The position numbers and the translations under genes were made by a program. A model generated the notes under the pieces. The model did no database searches and was not told the DNA's origin. It was given only the letters and a program-made list of their open reading frames with translations. A stretch of 10,847 bases of DNA from NCBI GenBank assembly GCA_025352345.1, contig JANXTP010000163.1:1-10847 (forward strand). Reading direction: 5' to 3'. Positions 6,227 through 10,847 of this stretch are shown piece after piece; the first letter of the stretch is position 1; each line of letters opens with the position of its first letter. This stretch comes from Burkholderiales bacterium (GTDB lineage: Bacteria > Pseudomonadota > Gammaproteobacteria > Burkholderiales > Burkholderiaceae_C).

Positions 6227-7230
6227 CGCTGCACCTTCAGGGCATCGGGGTTGACCAGGTTCGTCGGCGCGCCGGCGATGAAATGCACCACGTTGTCGAA
6301 GGCCGCGCTGAAGTACTCCTCGTAGCTGTCCTGCTCGACGTAGCCAATGTGCGGCGTGCAGACGGCGTTTTCCAGACGCAGCAAGGGGTGGCCTTGCAGG
6401 ATGGGCTCACTCTCAAACACATCGACTGCCGCCATGCCAGGCCGGCCGCGGTTCAGCGCCGACACCAGCGCGCCTTCTTCGATCAGTTCGGCGCGCGAGG
6501 TGTTGACCAGCAGCGCGGTCGGCTTCATTCGCGACAGGTGCTCGATCTTCACAACGCCGCGTGTGGCTTCGCCCAGGCGCAGGTGCAGCGACAGCACATC
6601 GCACTCGTCGAAAAAGCTTTCGCATGACGCCGCCGACGCGTACCCGTCCAGCTCGGCCCGCTCACGCGCCGATTCGCTGCCCCACACCATCACCCGCATG
6701 CCGAAGGCACGGGCGTAGCCCGCGACCAACTGGCCGATGCGCCCGTAACCCCAGACGCCGAGTGTCTTGCCGTGCAGCACCATGCCGATGCCGAAATTGG
6801 CTGGCATCGACGAGGCTTTCAAACCCGATTGCTGCCATGCCCCGTGCTTCAGGTTGCCGATGTACTGCGGCACACGCCGCATCGACGCCATGATCAGCGC
6901 CCAGGTCAACTCGGCCGGTGCCACTGGCGAGCCGACGCCTTCGGCAACCGCGATGCCCAGGCGTGTGCAAGCGTCGACATCGATGTGGGCGCCGACCGGG
7001 CCGGTCTGCGAGATCAGCCGCAGCTTCGGTAGCTTGTCCAGCAATTGCCGCGGGAAATGCGTGCGCTCGCGGATCAGCACCAACACCTCCGCGTCGCGCA
7101 GCCGCACCGACAACTGCGCGATGCCCTTGACGGTGTTGGTGAAGACCTTGGCGCGCAAGGCCTCCATTTTTTCGGCGCATTTCAGCTTGCGCACCGCGTC
7201 CTGGTAGTCGTCGAGGATGATGATGTTCAC
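6223..7230 (-). CDS. D-2-hydroxyacid dehydrogenase family protein (NAD-binding)
   Basis: A 335-aa cytoplasmic oxidoreductase of the D-isomer-specific 2-hydroxyacid dehydrogenase family (SerA/LdhA fold), which interconverts 2-oxoacids and D-2-hydroxyacids with NAD(P)H. The Rossmann motif is G161-YGRIG-166 (LGVWGYGRIGQLVAG). The catalytic Arg is R246 (NTSRAEL), the Glu is E275 (DVFESEPI) and the His is H294 (CTPHIGY); the 29-residue Arg-to-Glu spacing is the family's usual one. Length is normal, and there is no C-terminal ACT domain, so it is not a long-form SerA. The start is GTG 7230 without a clear Shine-Dalgarno sequence. Its stop overlaps the chrA pair by 4 bases, suggesting one transcript, although a link between hydroxyacid metabolism and chromate transport is not obvious. 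The substrate cannot be read from the sequence. Confidence 0.92.
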   Translation of the reverse strand: MNIIILDDYQDAVRKLKCAEKMEALRAKVFTNTVKGIAQLSVRLRDAEVLVLIRERTHFPRQLLDKLPKLRLISQTGPVGAHIDVDACTRLGIAVAEGVGSPVAPAELTWALIMASMRRVPQYIGNLKHGAWQQSGLKASSMPANFGIGMVLHGKTLGVWGYGRIGQLVAGYARAFGMRVMVWGSESARERAELDGYASAASCESFFDECDVLSLHLRLGEATRGVVKIEHLSRMKPTALLVNTSRAELIEEGALVSALNRGRPGMAAVDVFESEPILQGHPLLRLENAVCTPHIGYVEQDSYEEYFSAAFDNVVHFIAGAPTNLVNPDALKVQR

Positions 7231-7341
7231 GGCATGATGGGCTGCAAAGACCTTTCGATTGTGACTGCCGACATCGAACCTGCGCGCGACGTAGCATGGG
7301 TTGTTACCGGTTGGTTCCGGCCCACCTTTTCGGAGGTTCCC

Positions 7342-7879
7342 ATGTCCACTGAAGTGCCCCTCATCACGCCCGCCACGGCGATTTCCATGTACACGGCCAG
7401 CGTGCCGGGTTCGTCAAGATGCTCGGCAACCTGGACCGCTGGCTCGATGTGGCCACTGCCCACGCGGCGGCGAAGTCGTTCGACCCGCAGGTGCTGCTCG
7501 GCACGCGGCTGGCGCCTGACATGCTGCCCTTCACCAAGCAGATCCAGATCGCCAGCGACACCGTCAAGCACTGCGTGGCGCGGCTGTCCGGCACCGTCGC
7601 ACCGAAGTTCGAGGACAACGAGGCGACGATCGCCGATCTGAAGCAGCGCATCGCCAAGACCATCGACTTCGTGCAGTCGGTGCCGGCCGATCAGATCAAC
7701 GGCTCAGATGCCAAGGTGATCGAGGTGCCGATGCGCGGCACGGCGTTGACGTTCTCGGGTGAGACGTACCTGAAGCACTGGTGCTGCCCAACTTCTATTT
7801 CCACCTGACCACGGCCTACGCGCTGCTGCGCCGCAACGGCGTGCCGCTGGGCAAGCCCGATTACTTAGGACGCGGCTGA
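7342..7879 (+). pseudogene. DUF1993-family gene with two frameshifts
   Basis: Joined across three frames, this encodes a protein of about 179 aa resembling the DUF1993 family (all-helical, related to the DinB/YfiT fold, function unknown). The first piece starts at ATG 7342 (GGAGG 6 bases upstream) with MSTEVPLITPATAISMYTAS. The middle piece carries KMLGNLDRWLDVATAHAAAK, LAPDMLPFTKQIQIASDTVK and SGETYLKH. The last piece gives LPNFYFHLTTAYALLRRNGV and ends DYLGRG at TGA 7877-7879. One base is missing near 7407-7412 (the sequence expected to give VPVFVKML reads VPGSSRC) and another near 7777-7782 (before VLPNFYF). Each break shifts the frame in the same direction. Coding character is preserved on both sides, so the gene is either very recently broken or contains sequencing errors. 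As written it cannot make the full protein. Confidence 0.85.
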
Positions 7880-7889
7880 CGCTGGCAGA

Positions 7890-8090
7890 TCAGCGGAGCC
7901 GTCCGCCCTGCGGTACATCCTGGAGCTGTCGGCTCGCCGCCATCGCCAGCCGGTCCGCGGGCATGCCGTGCAGTGGGGCGGTCCACCCTCTGGCGTCACC
8001 GTCGGTGCGCTGCAGCAGCGCCGCTGGCGCATCGTGAACGGCGCGCCACAGTTCGGGGTCGGGCCGCTGGGCGCGCGGGTGCAGTTGCAT
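7890..8090 (-). CDS. Hypothetical protein, 66 aa, coupled to its upstream neighbour
   Basis: A short frame starting at ATG 8090 and beginning MQLHPRAQRPDPELWRAVHD. It is soluble-looking and rich in Arg, Ala, Gln and Pro, with no membrane span or recognised motif; the middle reads GWTAPLHGMPADRLAMAASR. The start lies 1 base after the stop of the preceding gene (TGAGATG) and has GGAGA about 8 bases upstream inside that gene, so translational coupling is likely. It ends 10 bp from the convergent DUF1993 remnant. I do not recognise the family. Placement and ribosome site favour a real gene, but the short length leaves open a chance reading frame or a truncated protein. Confidence 0.5.
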   Translation of the reverse strand: MQLHPRAQRPDPELWRAVHDAPAALLQRTDGDARGWTAPLHGMPADRLAMAASRQLQDVPQGGRLR

Positions 8091-8091
8091 C

Positions 8092-8595
8092 TCAGCGTCT
8101 CCACAAGCCGGCACACAGGGTGCGCAGCGGGAAATGACGGTTCAATTCGGCCATGCGCCGCTGGGCGTGTGATTCACTGTGCTGCGTGGCGATCAGGGTG
8201 TACACCGCCGTGCGCAGGTGCCACAGCTCGCGCGGTGAACGGGCGCGGGCGATGTGGTCGCGCACAGTCTGCGCAGCCTGCATCTCGATGTCGTCGAGCG
8301 CGTCGGTAAAGGCCAGGCGCAGCTCTGCGATCGGCGAGGAGGCGGTTTCCCGCCGGGAAGCCCGCGATGGCAGCGCGTCCAAAGGCGCGGGTCTGCTGGC
8401 GTCCCAACCGGTGTTCAGCCAATCGCGCAAGCCACCACGCCAGCGCGCTGCGCGGTACAGCCGTTCGGGCGGGAAGACCTCGGTGCGCTGCGACACCGTG
8501 CGCAGCAGTGGCTGCTGAACCTGCGGCGGCGCCGGCTGGCGGCGTACGCGCGTCTGCCAGGTGGATTGCAGCCGTTGAGTCCAGTGGGTCGGCAT
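8092..8595 (-). CDS. Hypothetical protein, 167 aa, downstream of lexA
   Basis: An unrecognised soluble protein starting MPTHWTQRLQSTWQTRVRRQ. The N-terminal half is basic and rich in Arg, Pro and Gln. The middle has RLYRAARWRGGLRDWLNTGW, and the C-terminal half is predicted helical (LAFTDALDDIEMQAAQTVRD, then ELWHLRTAVYTLIATQHSES) and ends GLWRR. No signal peptide, membrane span or catalytic motif is visible. ATG 8595 was preferred; the frame stays open to 8712, but the extra residues look non-coding. No strong ribosome site is seen. It lies 142 bp behind lexA on the same strand and is followed 1 base later by the 66-aa gene, so the three could share an SOS-controlled transcript. That link is a guess from position. 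Confidence 0.6.
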   Translation of the reverse strand: MPTHWTQRLQSTWQTRVRRQPAPPQVQQPLLRTVSQRTEVFPPERLYRAARWRGGLRDWLNTGWDASRPAPLDALPSRASRRETASSPIAELRLAFTDALDDIEMQAAQTVRDHIARARSPRELWHLRTAVYTLIATQHSESHAQRRMAELNRHFPLRTLCAGLWRR

Positions 8596-8737
8596 GGCGA
8601 GAAGTGTCGATGTCGGGTGTGATGTTCCACACGGATTCTTGTCGCCGGGCCCGGCCGCAATCCGCTGATAAGCCCGGTGATCTACGCGCAACTGACCAGC
8701 GCGGGGCCGCACCGTTGCTGGCTGCCGGACGCGGCCG

Positions 8738-9415
8738 CTACAGCATCATGTTGTTGCGGATCAGCCCGACGGCCAGGCCTTCGAGCTCGAAATCGACATC
8801 GCCGAACGGGATCACGATGGTCTGGAAATCTGGGTTCTCGGGCTGCAGCTCGATCGTCGTGCGGGTGCGCTTGAAACGCTTGACGGTGACCTCGTCGCCG
8901 AGTCGCGCAACGACGATCTGGCCGTTCTTCGCGTCTTTCGCCTTCTGCACCGCGAGCAGGTCGCCGTCCATGATGCCGGCATCGCGCATGCTCATGCCGC
9001 GCACCTTCAGCAGGTAGTCGGGCCGGCGCGGGAACATGCTCGATTCCATCAGGTAGGTCTGGTCGATGTGCTCCTGCGCCAGGATCGGGCTGCCGGCGGC
9101 CACCCGGCCGACCAGCGGCAAGGTGAGTTGCGCCAGGCTGGGCAAGGGCAGGCTGAACTGCTTGCCGCGCATCAGGTTCAGCGCGCGCAATGTGTCAGAC
9201 TTCAAACGGATGCCCCGCGAGGTGCCGCCCACCAGCTCGATCACGCCCTTGCGGGCCAGCGCCTGCAGATGTTCTTCGGCGGCATTGGCCGACTTGAAGC
9301 CGAGTTCGGTGGCGATCTCGGCGCGGGTCGGCGGGGCGCCGGTGCGCTCGATCGCGCTTTGCACCAGGTCAAGAATCTGCTGTTGCCGGTCGGTCAGCTT
9401 CGGTGCGTCTTGCAT
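8738..9415 (-). CDS. lexA: LexA, SOS repressor and self-cleaving protease
   Basis: A 225-aa cytoplasmic repressor of the DNA-damage (SOS) regulon that cleaves itself when activated by RecA filaments. The winged helix-turn-helix covers residues 1-70 (KLTDRQQQILDLV, then PPTRAEIATELGFKSANAAE). The cleavage bond is Ala107-Gly108 in GRVAAGSPI. The catalytic Ser142 lies in VRGMSMRDAG and Lys179 in VTVKRFKR; the 37-residue Ser-Lys gap equals that of E. coli LexA. The start ATG 9415 has GAGGA 5 bases upstream; an in-frame ATG at 9442 is less likely since homologues begin near KLTDRQ. The length is slightly above E. coli (202 aa), with the extra residues in the hinge and around 75-95, as in other betaproteobacteria. 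Two LexA boxes upstream predict autoregulation. Certain. Confidence 0.98.
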   Translation of the reverse strand: MQDAPKLTDRQQQILDLVQSAIERTGAPPTRAEIATELGFKSANAAEEHLQALARKGVIELVGGTSRGIRLKSDTLRALNLMRGKQFSLPLPSLAQLTLPLVGRVAAGSPILAQEHIDQTYLMESSMFPRRPDYLLKVRGMSMRDAGIMDGDLLAVQKAKDAKNGQIVVARLGDEVTVKRFKRTRTTIELQPENPDFQTIVIPFGDVDFELEGLAVGLIRNNMML

Positions 9416-9466
9416 GGCGGTCCTCGGGTGGAATGGCTGCATGGCGGGCAGCGCCGCACAGGGTCA

Positions 9467-9482
9467 CTGATCGTTCATCCAG
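9467..9482. promoter_or_regulatory. LexA (SOS) box 1
   Basis: CTGATCGTTCATCCAG fits CTG-N10-CAG, the LexA operator form of beta- and gammaproteobacteria, though its centre is less AT-rich than the consensus. It lies 52 bp upstream of the lexA start and is the partner of the better box at 9486. Confidence 0.6.
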
Positions 9483-9485
9483 TCA

Positions 9486-9501
9486 CTGTATTTTCATCCA
9501 G
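9486..9501. promoter_or_regulatory. LexA (SOS) box 2
   Basis: CTGTATTTTCATCCAG fits CTG-N10-CAG and begins CTGTAT like the consensus. It is repeated from box 1 with a 19-bp period (TCACTG-N4-TTCATCCAG twice, 9465-9501). It lies 71 bp from lexA and only 11 bp before the asparaginase ATG on the other strand, so LexA bound here could affect both genes. Confidence 0.8.
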
Positions 9502-9512
9502 CTTTCCGCAAA

Positions 9513-10448
9513 ATGCAAAACAGCGCTTCCCTGGTCGTCGTGTTGGGCACCGGCGGCACGATCGCCGGCACCGCAGCGTCGTCGTCGGACGACAGCGGCT
9601 ATACCGCCGCGCAACTGAGCATCACGCAGTTGTTGGCCACGGTGCCTGGTCTGGCTCGTGTGCAGATCGAGAGCGAGCAGGTGGCACAGATCGACAGCAA
9701 GGACATGAGTCACGCGATCTGGCAGGCGCTGGGGCTGCGCGTCGCGTACCACCTCGCGCGTGCCGAGGTGGCTGGTGTCGTCATCACCCATGGCACCGAC
9801 ACGCTGGAAGAAACTGCCTACTTTCTGCAGCGTGTGCTGGCGCCGACCAAGCCGGTGGTGCTGACCGGCGCGATGCGCCCGGCCACCTCTGCACAGGCCG
9901 ATGGGCCGTGCAACCTGCTTGATGCGGTGGCGGTGGCACGCCAGGCCACGGACGCGGGCTTGAATGGTGTGCTGGCGGTGCTCCACGGCACGGTGCACGG
10001 CGCACGTCAGGTGCGCAAGGCGCACCCGGCACGGCTGGACGCGTTCAGTTCGGGCGATGCCGGGCCGCTGGCCGCAGTCGACAACGGCGTGCTGCGGAGT
10101 CTTGCTGCGCAAGGTGTGGCGCCTGCTTCAGGCCATCTGCCACCGCTCACCGCGGCGCTCCACTGCCCCGTGGCCGACTGGCCCCGGGTCGAGATCGTCG
10201 TCAGCCATGCCGGAGCCAGCGGTGCGGTGGTGCGCGCCTTGTGCGCGGACGGTGTGGATGGCCTGCTGGTGGCTGCCACCGGCAACGGCACCTTGCACCA
10301 CGAGATCGAAGCCGCGCTGTTGACGGCCCAGGCCCAGGGTGTGGCGGTGCGGCGCAGTGCGCAAGGCCTGCCGGGAGCCGGCGATCTGAGCCCGGTCAAA
10401 GCCCGCATCGAGTTGATGCTGGCGTTGATGCCGCCCATTGCGCCATGA
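9513..10448 (+). CDS. L-asparaginase (bacterial type, AnsA/AnsB family)
   Basis: A 311-aa amidohydrolase converting L-asparagine to aspartate and ammonia. The N-terminal VVLGTGGTIAGT contains the nucleophile Thr16. The second signature ITHGTDTLEETAYF supplies Thr95 and Asp96, and Lys169 (RQVRKAH) aligns with E. coli AnsB Lys162, completing the Thr-Lys-Asp triad. Ser62 and Asp61 (QIDSKDM) and Tyr30 fit the substrate-binding positions. There is no signal peptide, so the enzyme should be cytoplasmic, unlike periplasmic E. coli AnsB, although the motifs resemble that type. The start ATG 9513 has no convincing Shine-Dalgarno sequence. It is divergent from lexA and sits directly beside a LexA box. 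The specificity (asparaginase versus glutaminase) cannot be settled from the sequence. Confidence 0.93.
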   Translation: MQNSASLVVVLGTGGTIAGTAASSSDDSGYTAAQLSITQLLATVPGLARVQIESEQVAQIDSKDMSHAIWQALGLRVAYHLARAEVAGVVITHGTDTLEETAYFLQRVLAPTKPVVLTGAMRPATSAQADGPCNLLDAVAVARQATDAGLNGVLAVLHGTVHGARQVRKAHPARLDAFSSGDAGPLAAVDNGVLRSLAAQGVAPASGHLPPLTAALHCPVADWPRVEIVVSHAGASGAVVRALCADGVDGLLVAATGNGTLHHEIEAALLTAQAQGVAVRRSAQGLPGAGDLSPVKARIELMLALMPPIAP

Positions 10449-10450
10449 AC

Positions 10451-10473
10451 AACGACCGCTAAGGACCGTCGTT
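10451..10473. terminator. Possible weak terminator hairpin between convergent genes
   Basis: AACGAC (10451-10456) pairs with GTCGTT (10468-10473) just after the asparaginase stop. The stem is only 6 bp and no clear T run follows, so this is a weak candidate in the 63-bp gap between convergent genes. Confidence 0.25.
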
Positions 10474-10511
10474 CATCGTCGGGGAAGGCTTTGCGTAGCC
10501 GCTGCCCCAGT

Positions 10512-10847
10512 TCACTGACCGTCGCGCAGGCTGCCAGCCAGGTAGTGCGCGAGGTCTTCCAGGTCTTCTGCCTTCAGGCCCGACAGCGCCTCATTCATCG
10601 CCGGTGTGTAGCCGAGCCGCGTGCCACTTTGAAAGCCCTTCAGCGCGATCTGCAGGTAATCCTCGCGCTGGCCGCCCAGGCGAGGCACCTGGCCGCCGCC
10701 GGCGAGATCGGCGCCGTGGCAGGCGCTGCAGCGGTGTTCGGTAGCGAGTTGCCGGCCGCGTTCGAAGCGGGCGACATCACGCGGCGGTGGCGCGGCCTGC
10801 TCCACCCGCGAGGCTGCCAACGCTGCCGCTGGCAGCCTCGCGACGGC
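10512..10847 (-). CDS. Class I c-type cytochrome, 5' end beyond the window
   Basis: The 3' part (111 residues seen) of a small exported monoheme cytochrome c. The heme-binding motif CSACH (RCSACHGADLAGGGQVPRLG) and a C-terminal TPAMNEALSGLKAEDLEDLA with the likely axial Met place it in the cytochrome c4/c553-like group, which carries electrons in the periplasm. The leading AVARLPAAALAAS looks like the end of a signal peptide, so the true start lies past the right edge. An internal TTG at 10820 is not a credible start. The frame ends AHYLAGSLRDGQ with TGA at 10512-10514, convergent with the asparaginase gene. It could serve respiration or photosynthetic electron transfer, but the neighbours do not tell which. 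Family is sure, specific role unknown. Confidence 0.88.
   Translation of the reverse strand, partial: AVARLPAAALAASRVEQAAPPPRDVARFERGRQLATEHRCSACHGADLAGGGQVPRLGGQREDYLQIALKGFQSGTRLGYTPAMNEALSGLKAEDLEDLAHYLAGSLRDGQ
10807..10842. repeat. Perfect 13-bp inverted repeat in the cytochrome signal-peptide region
   Basis: CGCGAGGCTGCCA at 10807-10819 and TGGCAGCCTCGCG at 10830-10842 are exact reverse complements around a 10-base loop. It lies within the coding part for the Ala-rich signal peptide, so Ala/Arg codon bias may partly explain it, but 13 perfect pairs is long for chance. A translation-limiting mRNA hairpin is possible. Confidence 0.6.

Noticed and set aside
5711..6325. 204-codon plus-strand frame opposite the ChrA and dehydrogenase genes
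   Set aside because: Gln/His/Arg-rich composition without motifs, fully covered by better supported minus-strand genes.
8611..8635. GTGTG/CACAC small inverted repeat upstream of the 167-aa gene as a CRP-type site
   Set aside because: The arms are short and the match to TGTGA-N6-TCACA is poor.
9068..9922. 284-codon plus-strand frame spanning lexA and the asparaginase start
   Set aside because: It crosses two certain genes on different strands and has no domain or ribosome site.

Overview
This GC-rich window looks like chromosomal DNA of a photosynthetic betaproteobacterium of the order Burkholderiales, most like Rubrivivax gelatinosus and its relatives. The evidence is a purple-bacterial LH2 antenna operon whose alpha subunit has a long Ala/Pro-rich C-terminal tail (a known Rubrivivax trait), next to ordinary Burkholderiales housekeeping genes (alaS, lexA). 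The genus is inferred, not proven.

Layout. alaS (alanyl-tRNA synthetase) fills 12-2645 on the plus strand. The minus-strand puc operon then runs from about 5000 down to 2640, in the order pucB (LH2 beta), pucA (LH2 alpha), pucC (bacteriochlorophyll-delivery MFS protein), and a 42-residue single-membrane-span protein. A strong hairpin followed by a T-rich run lies between pucA and pucC, which would give abundant antenna mRNA and little pucC mRNA. A second such terminator closes the operon. Upstream of pucB are two exact TGT-N12-ACA palindromes separated by 8 bp, the arrangement used by the aerobic photosynthesis repressor PpsR/CrtJ.

A minus-strand group follows: a D-2-hydroxyacid dehydrogenase (7230-6223) and two short-chain ChrA-type transporter proteins (6226-5639 and 5625-5098), packed with overlap or very short gaps. 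Facing away from it is a DUF1993 gene (7342-7879) broken by two single-base deletions.

The right part holds lexA on the minus strand, followed downstream on the same strand by two unrecognised genes that nearly touch each other (167 and 66 aa). Divergent from lexA is an L-asparaginase with no signal peptide. The 97-bp lexA-asparaginase gap contains two tandem LexA boxes inside an imperfect 19-bp direct repeat. At the right edge is the 3' part of an exported class I cytochrome c gene that runs out of the window.

No RNA genes, insertion sequences or CRISPR arrays were seen, and no gene-free stretch exceeds about 250 bp. The least explained items are the 42-aa puc-linked membrane peptide, the unknown gene pair behind lexA, and the shared SOS operator next to the asparaginase. 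I did not see a wholly new system.
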